Origin: Lycorma delicatula | Taxonomy: Eukaryota > Arthropoda > Insecta > Hemiptera > Fulgoridae | Assembly: GCF_047948215.1 (NCBI RefSeq) | Contig: NC_134457.1 | Location: 83,541,398 to 83,605,397 of the forward strand | Reading direction: 5' to 3' | Length of the DNA stretch: 64,000 bases | In this document: positions 1 to 12,000 of the stretch, piece after piece | How positions within the stretch are numbered: the stretch's first letter is position 1 | Layout of the letters: each line of letters starts with the position of its first letter | Notes under the pieces: generated by a model | What the model was told of the DNA's origin: nothing | Seen by the model: only the letters and a program-made list of their open reading frames with translations | Databases searched by the model: none | Made by a program: the position numbers and the translations under genes

Positions 1-1330
1 GAGCACTAAAAGTGATGGATATAGCTTCCTCTAGTCCACCTAAATATGTATTAGGGATTTTTCTGGACATATCCGGGGCATTTAACAACTTATGGTGGCC
101 CTCTGCCCTATTTCAGATGCAGAAGCATAAGTGTACACAAAATGAATTAGAAGTGCTCTCAAGTTATTTCAGCCATTGGACGATTTCCCTGCATGATGGT
201 GTCTTGGAGGTTTGTAAGACCTTAACTAAAGGATGCCCTTGGGGCAGTGTTCTGAGTCCTCTTTGAATCATAGAATTCGATTTGATGTTGCGTTTAAGGT
301 TGCCATATGGTTGTCATGTCATTGCTTATGCTGATGGACACGATGCTACTGATTGAAGGGGATTCGTGTAACGAGTTCTGAGCTGCTCATGCTTGTGAGA
401 CACTGCAACTTTGGAGTCTCCAACATAAGATGATTTTCAGTCCAGAGAAAACCACAATGTTGCTTAAGGGCCGATTGGCTGCTTTCCAATGAATCCAGGT
501 TCGGATAGCTGGTCTCTCCATTCGGTACATTACAACTCAAAAATACCTAGGTGTTTTATCCTTGATGAGAATTTTCGGTTCAAGGAACATGTACAAAAAA
601 TGCTGCTGCTGCTTCTTAAGGAATCTACAGAGTCATTCATCCCGATTGGGGGTTGAATTACCGTACCATGCGTATCCAGGCGGCCGTGCTGCCAGGGTAT
701 GGTAACCCTTGCAACCAGGGTGTGGCTTTGTTCTGCTGGTGGCAGCCCTGGTTTGTGACTTGGAAATGCTGTGCAAGACTTCATGATGGGACTGGGTGGG
801 GGTGCGGGATTTGTCCTCAGCTCCTGCGCGGACCTGAATGAGGTTATGTTCCCCTTGTTAGATGACCTAAATTGGTCAACTTATTTGGGTACAGGTCTGA
901 ATTTCTATGTTGTGTAAAACATAATTTTGATTGGTATGAATGTAGCAATGATTTAACTTAAACTTGTTCCTTTTCTGAGGCATTCACAGTCATGAATGGT
1001 GTTGTCAAATTTGGACTAGGTGCAGGGTCGCGCTTCTGTGTTTTTGGTCAGTTGGTTTGAGAGAATCATGTTAGGTTGGATATGAAGATGTTCGTTTGAA
1101 GCCTATATGAAGGTGAAATTTGATATATATTTTACTGATGCAAATGTCTGCAGAGGCATTTACATCGGTGGCATCCCGACCGAGGCCTGGCTGATGACTG
1201 AGATGTAATCAGTTAGAGTGTTTAACGACAGCCTCCGGTAAAGCCCTTCAGGGTTTGAGGGTGGTGTGGCGACCAGTAGCGTCACAAGGTAGGTGTCTTC
1301 CCCTTATGTGTTGGGATGTTATTCATTAGG
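1..1330 (+). mobile_element. Decayed R1-like non-LTR retrotransposon, 3' part
   Basis: The segment starts inside a reverse transcriptase domain and runs into a GC-richer 3' untranslated part. At 12-264 the frame reads FLDISGAFNN (RT block with the first catalytic Asp) and GCPWGSVLSPL, where R1-like elements usually have GCPQGSVLGPL. After a frameshift near 264 the catalytic block appears as AYADG (about 326-340) instead of YADD, and the downstream reading KMIFSPEKTTMLLKGRL continues in another frame with stops. The tail at 1165-1310 (conceptual 3' UTR) has the dense GC typical of these elements. R1-clade LINEs encode endonuclease and RT and move by target-primed reverse transcription. This copy is dead and its 5' end lies outside the window. 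The clade call rests on RT motif style only. Confidence 0.75.
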
Positions 1331-2821
1331 GTTCTGTGTATTTGATGAAAAATGTACCAGATTTATAACAAATTATACATAAAGAGCACCCTGTTAATTA
1401 AGTGATGTGGTCGTGCAATTATAAATATTCTATAATTTTGTACATTGTTATATAAAAATTATTGTTTAAGTAATTTTGGAATAGTATTATTTTAAGAATT
1501 TGTTGTAAGAATTTATAATACTTCTTCTGACTGTCAGTTTCAGTCTGGCAGCTATTTTAAAAAAAAAATTAAATTTAAGGTCTTGGAGTAAAATAGAAAA
1601 AAAAATTATACTAACATTTTTCAATTTTTATTAAAGAAAAATATATATTAAACTATTTGTTTTAATGACAAAATTGTAGTTAATGATGAGGTGAGGAAAT
1701 GGTTGAAATGAAAAGAACAATATATTATAATATGGTATAAAACACAAATTTTTTTTAATAATAATAATAATTTACTTTCTAGGAATATACTTTTTTAATC
1801 TTTATTTATATAAATTCATTCAGTATGATTTCTCATTCATATGTGGAATGGTTTACTAATGTTTTATTAACTTAAATTTTATCTTAATATTTTTTCCAAC
1901 ATTATATAGGTTTATAGAACCATAACGAAAACACAATTACAGTCTTAAACATTTTGAATACTATTGAAAATAAACCATTACTAGGAAACATTGTAATATC
2001 AGTTATAAATTTCACAACTAATTAGTTATTATTTTTTTAAATTTTAATTAGTTTAAAAATGATTAACATACAATTTAATGTTTTATAAATAAATATGAAT
2101 TGATGTTAAAATATTGTGAACATAAGACTCTTTATTTTTACTTTTTAAGGTTTTAAATTGAAAGTTTAAAAAATTAATTTGTCACTCTCAAATTATACTG
2201 AAACTTTTCAAAAGAAAAACTTCTTTTGAAAAGTTTACACATTGAAAGTCAACAAAGTTGTGACATTGAAAGTCACATATTGATAAACATCAATGTGTGA
2301 CTTTTTTATAATTTTCCGGCAGGTTATGTGTAAATGAGGATGTTAGAAAGTTTTTCCAACAAGTTATGAATGACTGAGTATAAGCCAGTCTGAAACTCTT
2401 AGAATGCTCATGTTAAAAGAGTTAGCAGTGCCAAATTAAGAAGTTTCTAGGTGTAACAATCTCTTTAAAAATATTGAATGAGCAATTTTTGGAATGTTAA
2501 TATCATTCTTTTCTTTGCATTACTGCTACCCTATATCATTAAATATTTAATGATATATTCAATCTTAGTGAGTCTTAAATATTACTTCAACTTGGGTATT
2601 GCTAAGTTTTTTGTGAAATTTGAATATGGAATGTAGTACATCCTTTCAAAGTAACTGTCTGATGATGACAGATAGGAGAAGACATAGAGAATTCTAAGCA
2701 GTGAAGATCTTGGATCAGCTTTGTCCAATGACGACAAATGTCCCCAGATAAATAATTTAAATGGTGACAAATCAACTTTACAGTATCCAAATGTCAGATT
2801 TTTAGTTTTATGCAATAATTA
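1331..2821. other. AT-rich spacer with two hairpins
   Basis: No gene or coding pattern is visible. The stretch is very AT-rich with poly-A and poly-T runs. Its only structured part is the pair of hairpins at 2201-2304, listed separately. Short open frames at 2582-2815 on the minus strand have no recognisable protein pattern. Confidence 0.6.
2201..2304. repeat. Twin 16-bp hairpins with identical AAAC loops
   Basis: The first stem is 2201-2216 paired perfectly with 2221-2236 around the loop AAAC. The second stem is 2269-2284 paired with 2289-2304, one mismatch, again around AAAC. Between them the 13-mer ACATTGAAAGTCA occurs at 2239-2251 and 2263-2275. This could be a small foldback or MITE-like element, or the ends of a larger palindromic repeat. 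No function can be read from it. Confidence 0.7.
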
Positions 2822-3971
2822 GGAAGGTGGTCTCACCTTTCATAAGGTCTCACCTTTTTGTATCAATAAAGTAGTAACTGGCTCAAGCGGTTTTCCCAAG
2901 AACATAAGAAAACTGAGCAATGGATCAATTCTAATAGAGACTTTCAGTGATGAGCAAAGTCGATTGCTCTTACGTCTTAACAAATATGGGTAGTATAAGT
3001 ATAAATGTGCTGTTTCATAAAACCTTGAATACTAGCTAAAGAGTAATTTTTTGCTGGGATCTTCTTGAGATGGATGTTAAAGAAGTTGCCGGAGAGCTTC
3101 GTCCCCAAGGTGTTAACGGAGGTGGAGAGAATAATGAGGCATCAGAGTGGGATGGAAGAACCTACTCCCTCCCTCATATTAACCTTCAACCTTCCCACAC
3201 CACTGGAGAAAATTAAAGTGGGATACCTAGTGGTTAGAGTACAACCGTTCATCCCTAACTCATGCCAGTGTTTCCATTGTCAAAGGTACTGTCATACTAC
3301 AACACCGCTGTATGTGCTAGATGTGCAAAAGAAAGCCACAAGGAGGAAGAAAGATGTGCAATCTGTGGAGGAACACATTCAGCTTGATCTCTAGATTGCC
3401 CAAGAAGAGAAGGTAATCCTAAAAATCTGTACTGAGGAAAATGCTTTTTTCCCAGCTGCCGGAAGAGAATATAAAAACTGCCTAACTCTCAAAACCTGCT
3501 TAAACCGGATGTCTCTTTTGCTGCTGCAACGTCAAGTAAAGCTCTTATAAATAAAGACAACAAACAGTGCGGATCCTGTAGTGAGCTGAAGAAGCTTGCT
3601 CAGGTGTTATTTGATCAGGTTACTTCACTTACTGCAACTGTTTCTGAGTTAACAAAGATGAATAAGAAGTCTGTAGTTACAACTAGTGAAACTAACACTA
3701 ATGGGATCCCTTTCAAAGTTCCTGTCTCTAAAGTTTCATCTTTGCAGACAGGAGTAAATATAACTGGTGATAAGCCACCAAATAATAAACTCCCTGTTAA
3801 GGGAGCCCACACAACCACCTCCTCTGGGATATCATTAACACCCATGTTTCAAAATCTCCTCCAACACTATGTATACTGAAGGTTATGGTAGAGGAACTGC
3901 CTGATACCAGGGCACTGGAATTTCTTAAAATTAAACATTTGAAAAAGAAAAACCAGATCACCTATAACTAA
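2822..3971 (+). pseudogene. LINE copy A ORF1 (gag-like) pseudogene
   Basis: ORF1 proteins of such LINEs bind the element RNA through CCHC zinc knuckles. Here the frame around 3255-3300 reads CQCFHCQRYCH, a knuckle whose usual Gly before His is Cys, and the following ligands are lost. The later part at 3604-3879 reads LFDQVTSLTATVSELTKM and ends in ITYN plus stop at 3969-3971, matching the end of copy B ORF1. There is no start codon because the 5' end is missing, and at least two frameshifts and several stops break it. Copy A keeps Gln in FDQV, where copy B has a stop, so the two copies help define the ancestral frame. Confidence 0.75.
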
Positions 3972-4018
3972 TTTTGTCATATATTTATCTATATTTCTGC
4001 ATCTGATTACATTTTTTT

Positions 4019-6419
4019 ATGAGCATTATTCAGTGGGTCTTTGGTCCTGCATTGAAAATGTTAGAGTGTTGATGCGTGCACATGAACCATTAATAATGTG
4101 CTTCCAAGAAACGCATTTAGTACAACAAGATGCGGTAACATTCGGAGGATATACCTGTGAGAGATAAGACTGTCTTGTAGATAGTAAAGAGAGTGGTGAT
4201 GTTGCTATTTTCATGTGGAATGAAGTGTTGGCTATAAGGCTACAAGTAGCTACCCTCATTCCTGCTGTTGCTGTAGAAATCTCAGTCATCTTTAAATTGC
4301 ATAATCTCTTGCCAAACTTTGAGTTCAATGCTCCAGAATTGTCAAATCTCATGCAAATCCCATCGCCGTTAATAGTAGGACTTTGGTGTCCACCATATTT
4401 CCTGGGGCTCATCTTTCTGCTCCTCTTGAGGAAATATGATAAACACTCTAGACATGACATGGACCTTTGTCTACTGAATGGGTCATACACATTATGTCCT
4501 CATCTTCTGGTACACTGTCAAACATTGACCTCTCCTTTTGCTCACCAAATTTAATCCCTCGTCTTAAATGGTCTGCTTGTGACGACCACAGCAGTGACCA
4601 CACGCCAATTACTATAACTTTTGGTTTACTGCAAGGTGAATAAAAGACCACAGAGATGGATTGTTGAAAAGGCAGATTGGAACAGTTACCATAAAGCCAT
4701 CCCATCACAGTGTGATGATGGTGAAGATGCGCTTGACGAACTTACCTTGTTTATATCTCTGATACTTGACAATGATAATAGATATATCCCACAAACATTG
4801 GGAAACCCAAGATGTCCTTTTGTTCCTTGGTGGAATGCTGATTGCTAAAACACTATTAACAATCAATGACAAGCACTGTGCAAATTTAACCATAGACCTA
4901 CAAATGAACACTTAGATTTGTACAGTAAGGCTAGAGCTGTATGTCGTCGGGTATTCTTAGACACTAGGAGGAATTATGTGGACACCATCTCACCCACTAC
5001 TCCCATGTCTACTTTGTTAAAAAGATTTGTACAATCTGTGGATCACCAAAATAATCCATTCTCTGACTAATTCATGAAGGAGAACTCTTTACATGACCTT
5101 CTACAGTGGCAAGTATTTTGGCAGATTGTTTCCATTCGGTGTTCTTCACCTCATCATACAGTAATGAATTTGAAAGGTACAAATTACAGATGGAAGTACT
5201 ATCATTGAATGTTGGTGATTCGATCGGTGAATTAAATGTTCCATTTTCATTCAATGAGTTGTCACATGCACTTTAAAACTCGCATGACACCTCCCCTGGA
5301 TCTGACAAAATTCATCTCAGTATGCTCTCATACCTTCCTAATTCGGCGCTACAACATCTATTGTGTATTTATAATAGTCTATTCTCTGCACAAGTTTTCC
5401 CTTTGGTCTGTTCACATTCCATTGTCGTAAGACAAAGGAAGCCTCTCAAGCTAGTGCCCTATCTCTTTGACAAGTGTTTTATGCAAAGTGATGGAGAGAA
5501 TGGTGAACTGCAGACTCACATAGTACTTGATGAGACATGGCCTTCCATGTCTAGAACAGTGCGGTTTCCACCAAGGTCGTTCTTCCATTGACCATTTAGT
5601 GTCACTGGAAGCAGCTATTCAAAACGCTTATGTACTCTGCCAGCACCTCGTAGCTATCTTATTTGATATCAAAAAGTCATACGACACAACCTGGTGATGT
5701 AGTGTTCTTAACACCCTTCAAAAATGGGGAGTCAAGGGCTGTATGCTTGCATTTATCAGGGATTTCTTAAATGACCGAACTTTTCGTGTTCGTGTTGGAG
5801 ATTTCTTATTGGCTAGCATCACCTTGGTGAATGAAGGGTTACCGGCTTCACCTTTTCACCTGAGAAAACAAAATGTGTAGTCTTTTCTTGGTTGCAGGAC
5901 CCTACCATTCTGCAAGTTTTTTTCAACGGAGAGCTAATTACTATCTCTCCTGATATTAGGTTTTTAGGTTTACTTTATGATAGCCGCCTTACTTGGGTCA
6001 ATCACATCAAAGAATTAAAAACAAAACAATGGATTCCTAGCCATGTGGGAATTCCAGGCAATGAACATGTAGATTCTGCTGTTAAAGACGCATGTAATCA
6101 GCCTCCTTTCACCACTTGTGTTGCTCCTTTGACTTTACTAATTATATAAAAGTCTCTTCATGCAAAGTGGCAAGGTGACTGGACAGCTACCGTTGATAAA
6201 CTCTGTCACATTAAAGATTCTGTGTTGCCATGGGACTCTCATGCAGAAAAATTCGTCATGAGGAAGTGATCTTCTGTTGATTGTGATTAGGACATACATA
6301 CTAGAGACACATACACACACACACACAAGTACCTGATGTCAGTGGGACACGCACCCCTATGCAGACAATGCAACTGCCGCATGCCTGTGCGCCATGTATG
6401 TGTGGATTGCATATGTTAG
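4019..6419 (+). pseudogene. LINE copy A ORF2 (endonuclease-RT-RNase H) pseudogene
   Basis: The start MSIIQW at 4019 corresponds to MNIIQWNVRGL in copy B and begins the AP-like endonuclease. A short deletion right after it removes the NVRG part. RT fragments follow, for example the frame of LPNSALQHLL near 5330-5370. The catalytic Asp-Asp block is deleted near 5840. The RNase H end WIPSHVGIPGNEHVD is readable at about 6031-6080 and the frame closes with a stop at 6417-6419. A (CA)n tract at 6312-6327 has expanded inside the 3' coding part. The product would be non-functional. Family assignment to a LINE group with RNase H (I-group) is by domain order. Confidence 0.75.
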
Positions 6420-7117
6420 ACGGCGTTATGTTGTAAATTTAAATTACATAAAACATTTGCCAAATTTTTGGCAATAATAAGGAAATTTTAGACCGAGTGC
6501 TGCTATTTTTACGAAGTGTTAATATTTTACCCAAAATTTAAAATTGTATATAATTTTTATTCTAGTGCTGAAGAATTATTTTAATGTTTTTGTTTTTCTG
6601 TTCATTTAATTGTCATGATTTTTATTTTTTTTGTATTCTACATCCAAGATGGAACCTTTTACATCCCTCTCGGACTTTGTTAAATTTATTGAGTCTTATT
6701 TAAATTTGATACATTTTTTGTTTGTTTCCTTTTAAATAAATATTACCTTATTAAGTGTCCCACTGTGATATTTGTTATATGTTTTTTAGTGATATTAATT
6801 TTAAGTTTTTTTGTGATATTTTATCTGTTTTTTACTTGTAAGTTTTAGCTTTTTAAATATTTTAGTTTTTAACCTAGAATTTAGTTTTTTATGTTCATTT
6901 TTTTAGTCTTTCTGTTATCTAAGCTGGGGCCCTCTTGCACTTTTATAAACTCTTTATTTCTAGTTAAATTTTATGTTTTTAGTGTTACGCTTATTTTTAA
7001 TTTTATTTTTATAGCTGTGATTTTAGTTTTTAGTGTTTTTAAAAATAAATTTTTAGCTGTTATATTAGTTGAAAGTTTCTTAATTTTTGAAGTTATACTT
7101 TTTTTGGCACGTTAGGA
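6420..7117 (+). other. 3' untranslated region of LINE copy A
   Basis: T-rich, with short blocks matching the 3' UTR of copy B at 63346-63790, such as the GACCG-containing block at about 6491 and the ATCC/GAG block at about 6650. The 3' hairpin seen in copy B cannot be recognised here, so the end is approximate. Confidence 0.55.
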
Positions 7118-8605
7118 AAACTGATCAGAATGTATTTTCAGTAAGTTATAGAAGTTGCGTGTGTCAGTGTAACACACCATGAAAATTTGCACACGCCCAA
7201 GTTGATCAATTTGTATGCACATGCATGTATTGTCTAATTCAGTCAGTTGTTCAACGCAATTAAGTGATTAGCACGTGTTGTAAACATAACAGATATTGAG
7301 TCATAATAAATATATATTTATATACACATATTTCTGAAGATGGATATTTTAAACTGTGAATATTGTTGTTCATAAAACTTTATTTATATTGCAGTGAATA
7401 TTTATTTTATTCTTTTTTGTGAAAATTGTCTATCAAGATTTGAGATTGATTTTTTTTTTAATTATATTTTTTAATGACAAAAAATAGCACACATCAGATA
7501 AATTCTTGATTTTGCATAAATAATTTTAAATTTACCAAAAACAAAATTTTTGATAAAATACACTATATAAGATAAATCATATTTTTCATATCATAAGCCA
7601 CTGATAGCCCTTGTGCCTATTCAGTCATCATCCAAAGAATTAATGTAACTAAACTAATCAAAATATATTTGATGAACTTTGTTTTATATGACAACGAATA
7701 ATTCAATACTTTTTAAAGTGTGAAAAATAAATATTTAATTGAATTTAAGTATTATTTATTCAAACTCTTATTCATGGTATTTAATGTCGTCTATTAATCG
7801 TTTGACTCAGTTCAAATTTGTTTGAATGTTAAAAAATTTCTTTTTTTATTCACCCCAAAGAAGTATAACTTTTTACGTGCATACATAAGTAAGTACACAC
7901 AAGCTTTTTTTTAGTTTTTAAGACTGTTTTTTTTTTTACTATTTATTTTCTTTTATAAAATTTTATTCTGGGCCATGATAATGCCGAAGTGTTTCTTGCC
8001 CACCAAAAACACACACACAAAAAAATGAACAGCTGCTCATAGTACCAGAAACTATTTGGTCTTTATTGAAGAGTCTGTAGCAGGTTGTACAGCTGTGCCA
8101 TTTGCTCTCCAAATTTGCTTTCTTACATAAGACAGGGCTGCTCCTAGTTGGCTCCAAAAAAAACTTGATGCGGCAATTTTGTCATGTATGAAATGATAAT
8201 ACAATGAAAGCACTTAATACAATTATATGAAGACTGGGATAGACTGAATTCATTGACCAAGTTGGGAAAAAATTCTTGCCTATTAAAAAAATTAATATAT
8301 CGCTGCAAAACCTTGCCTTTTGACTCCACCTATTTCCCAAAGATTTGTATTGCATTATGCAGTTATTACTACTACTTTTCGCAATGGAGATATTTATTCA
8401 TTGTTATTTGTGAATCTGGCAATAAATTATTGTTTAACCCATTTTAACAGAAAGAAATAATTTGTCATTTAACAGGGGAAATAAGTTGCTGTCTCATAGA
8501 TGTTTACTAATGTTAGGCAATAGCTTTTATTGAAGTTTTACAGGTTTTTTTATGGCATTTTATTTACTGTGTTTGATATTTATTATGTGAAAAATTTTAT
8601 TACAG
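7118..8605. other. AT-rich non-coding stretch before the first visible BRD7/9 exon
   Basis: No gene, RNA gene or clear repeat could be recognised. It contains poly-T runs and a few short open frames without protein-like patterns. If the BRD7/9 start lies upstream of the window, this stretch and the two LINEs before it are intron. I searched it for a basic N-terminal exon rich in Lys and His, as BRD9 has, and did not find one. Confidence 0.5.
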
Positions 8606-8723
8606 GAAAAAAGAAAAAGAATAAGAGAGGAATCAAGCCAAGATGATATAAGCTTAGGTGAAGAATCACTACCGGAACCTCCACTACCTAAGCGCCTCTC
8701 CCTTGCTCATGATTTAAAACCAG
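8606..8723 (+). CDS. Brd7-9: BRD7/9 first visible exon (basic linker)
   Basis: Acceptor TTACAG at 8600-8605 and donor GTAGAG from 8724. It reads EKRKRIREESSQDD, then LPEPPLPKRLSL, and ends with one base of a split Gly codon. The basic, Ser/Pro-rich text matches the linker in front of the bromodomain in insect BRD7/9 proteins. The entry phase is 0, so the coding sequence continues upstream. Confidence 0.82.
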
Positions 8724-8996
8724 GTAGAGTTACTTTATTATAATATGTTATATACTATCTATACTATATGCTTTAAATATAATTAAATAGTGTATTAATG
8801 GGTTGCAGCATGTAACATTATTTTTAGCTCATCAAAAAAAATCATATTAAACTTGATTTTTAGCATTTGTTGGACAGTGCTAAATTTTACGTTGTTAGGA
8901 AAGAAAAGTGTAAACAAAAAAAAAATGTTAGAAATACAAATTACACCTCTACCTGGTTATGAATCATTTAACATCTGGAAATTGACAGCAGCTGTA

Positions 8997-9078
<82 letters not shown>

Positions 9079-12000
9079 GGTGTGTGGGTGTGTGTGTGTG
9101 TGCGTGCGTGTGTGCGTGTGTGTATGTAAAGTGTATAGCTTGGTGAAGGTATGTGTGTCATAACATAGTAATCATAATTCTTTCCTCCTTAGATTTCATA
9201 TTTATTGTTTTTTAATGTTAAGTTAAAATAAATGCATAATTGTCATTAATAGAAATCACTAATCTACAATATAATGTTTTTAATTTTTAGTGTTTTATTT
9301 GTAAGGGTCATTCAATAAATAAATAAGACTTTAAACATTTATAGGTTTACTTCTCAGTATGATCAGATTTTAATATTTGCATTACTTTTAATGTAATTCC
9401 CTGTTTTCACTATGCCATTTCCTGCAAGCTTTTGTATTCCAGTGGCAAAGAGTCTTTTGGGTTGACCCCTAAACCATATTTATGTGTTTGTTTTCACTTC
9501 ATTATCTTGAAATTGTCTGCCATGTAAGAGAGATTTTAACAGACAAAAAAGGTAGTAGGACCAATGGTGCCAAATTAGGACTATATTTATGGATGTATTA
9601 AGATATCAGTCGAATTTGGTGATCTTGTGAGTCATTCCTTTTTGAATTATTTATGTTGTTTATTGCAAATAGCCAGTTTCAAACATTTTTCCAACTGAAT
9701 AATTGGTACTGTTCTCAGTATTCTGAATAAAGCCTTTTTTGTCTCAAAAGACAGTAAACATCAATCACTTTACCAGCAGAAGGCTGATTTTGGAATTTCT
9801 TTGTCATTGGGTATTCAGTGTGTCCCCACCTTTTACTTGGTCGTTTCAGTTCTGGTTTGTAATGTCAAACTCATATCTGATTACAGGTCACTGTTCAACT
9901 TAGAAATGTCTTCATTTCATGATCAAATCAAGATTTTTAGTTCTGTATGGATCTGTAATCTTGGATGTTTTGTGTGCTGTCAACATTTTTGGTACCAACA
10001 AACCATTTGTTGACTTAAAAGTCATTGTGGATAATATTGTGCACTGTGCTACTACTAATCTTGTCCTGTACTATTTCTTTCACAGATTAACAATTGTTGA
10101 AAGTAATTTGTTCAACTTCAAAATTTCTCTTGACATGCCTAGTGGATGCCTGGAATGTGCTTCATCTACACTTTTTTGACCACTTAAATTTGTTTATCCA
10201 TACGTAAAAACTTATCTCATTGATGCAATTCACATTGTACTGAGCATTCATTCAGTAAAAAGACACCAGCAGATTTAAACCTTCAGATAACAAAACAAAT
10301 AACTGCACGCTGCTCTTCTGAGGTACACTCTGATAAAATATTCTATCCTGCATACTTGAGTTTTGATAACAAAGGATAAATAGGTAGATTGCTGCTATTA
10401 ACTATTTACTTTGTAGCCAGACACACTAATTTTGGTGACCATGCAGTCAACTAGATATTTGCAATTATGGTTGTGAGCACAGGCACTCAAATAACAAAAA
10501 ACAATTATTAAATGAAAAATATTTTTGAATTTTTAATTTCCTATGCTTACTTAACAAAAGGTCATGTCAGCATTAATAGATTTTTGCACACAGTTTAGTC
10601 GTTATTAATCCAAAATTGTAGTTGCACTGATAAATTACTATCGGTGTATATAAAGATAGGAAATATAGGATGTAACTTTTCTTTGAATAGTGAACATCTG
10701 ACTCCACTGGTTGTCAGAGATATTGCTACAATACAAGGGTTGCCCCAAAAATAATGCACTGATCATCAGCATTAAAAAAAAAAATAATTTTTCCACCAAA
10801 TTAAGGTCTTTCAACATAACGTTCCCCCAGCTTGCCAGTTGTCTGGCAGCTTTAGGATTCCTGTCAGGAGACAATCTTTATTGAGAGGTATTGAATGTCC
10901 TGGGGCATGACAGCTGATCTCTTTCAGACTGCTGAATTCCTTGAGTAGTTCTTTGAACTTTGGTAAGAAATTGAAGTTTGTTGGACGTAAATCAGGGCTG
11001 TATGGCAGGGGAAAAAGCATTTCCCAAGCAAAATCGATAAAAATATCAATGACAGAATTCACAGTGTAGTTTACAAACTTCTGTTAAAAAATTTCCAAAT
11101 AAAGTTTTGATAGTATCACTTTATTGACAATTTATAAGACTTTATGAAGTCTGTCGATTCAATAAGACATTTTCTATTTTGGGCAGTGACTTATGGGTGT
11201 TAATAAATAAATAAATAGATTCTATTACTGAGTAATTTTTTTTTTTGAGTGCATATGTCTGTTGCTTGTACTTTTAAGAATAATTTTTTTTTGTTAATTT
11301 TGTTTCTATATTTTAGTTTATTTCTTATTTTAATTGGCTGCTATATTCATTAGTCACTAAAAGTTGCCAACAACATATAGATATTTTTTTATTCATTGTT
11401 TATTTTACGCTATTTCTAGTGGTTTTATATCATCTTAGCATACTGATTCAGACTTTGGGTATGAAGATTTATTTATTTGATTGAGCCTTAATCTAGTGTT
11501 GATTCTGGTATGTTAAAATGTAGAAAGTTATGCAAAATGCTAAATTATTATCAAATGGGTTATAAAAGAAGAAAATAAGTAAAACCTTTATGGTAGTGTT
11601 TTGTTAATTTTAAGACAAGGTAATTTTTGATATTTTTAGTCATCATATAATGCATAAATAAAATATAACATTGACAATGCAAATTTGTAGATTGTATTTG
11701 TACTTATTTATATTCATTGGCGTATAAGCACATATGTATATTTATTTTTTTTAAGGTGTGGGAAGTCCAGGTAGAGAGCCTAGGCTTTGTGTTCAGTTAT
11801 TGCGGATGCGACAAGAACAAAAGAGTCCGTTGCAAAAATTGTTAGACCATTTACAGAGGCTTCTAGAAAAAAAAGATCCACAGCAATTTTTTGCTTGGCC
11901 TGTAACTGATCAAATTGCTCCTGGCTATTCACAGATCATACCTCAACCTATGGATTTCAGTTCTATGCGGCAAAAAATTGACGATTCAAGCTATACTATC

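Larger units (their letters stand above)
2822..7117 (+). mobile_element. RNase H-bearing LINE, copy A, 5'-truncated and internally deleted
   Basis: This is colinear with the fuller copy B at 58192-63831. Similarity begins at 2822, which matches copy B at about 58598, so about 400 bp of 5' end are missing. Order: gag-like ORF1 remnant (2822-3971), endonuclease start at 4019, RT pieces at about 4620-6030, RNase H piece at 6030-6419, then an AT-rich 3' UTR to about 7117. Two large internal deletions are visible by comparison: one near 5840 removes about 190 bp with the RT catalytic FVDD block, one near 6030 removes about 900 bp from the end of RT to the RNase H core. Many stops and frameshifts. 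It cannot encode a working enzyme. The 3' boundary is inferred from the end of UTR similarity. Confidence 0.85.
8724..11755. other. Intron 1 with TG microsatellite and two mariner relics
   Basis: The 3.0-kb intron holds the TG tract at about 9001-9122, a decayed minus-strand mariner-type transposase at 9304-10340 and a second minus-strand mariner fragment at 10733-11062. The rest, 11100-11755, is AT-rich with no recognisable content before the acceptor TTTTAAG. Confidence 0.7.

Noticed and set aside
2582..2815. 77-codon minus-strand frame as a gene
   Set aside because: No recognisable pattern; flanked by transposon debris and hairpins.
7118..8605. N-terminal BRD7/9 exon
   Set aside because: No Lys/His-rich reading with an ATG and a donor of matching phase could be found, so I leave the start outside the visible exons.
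8853..9161. Open frames over the TG tract (Cys/Val-rich on +, His/Thr-rich on -)
   Set aside because: They arise purely from the dinucleotide repeat and have no protein pattern outside it.
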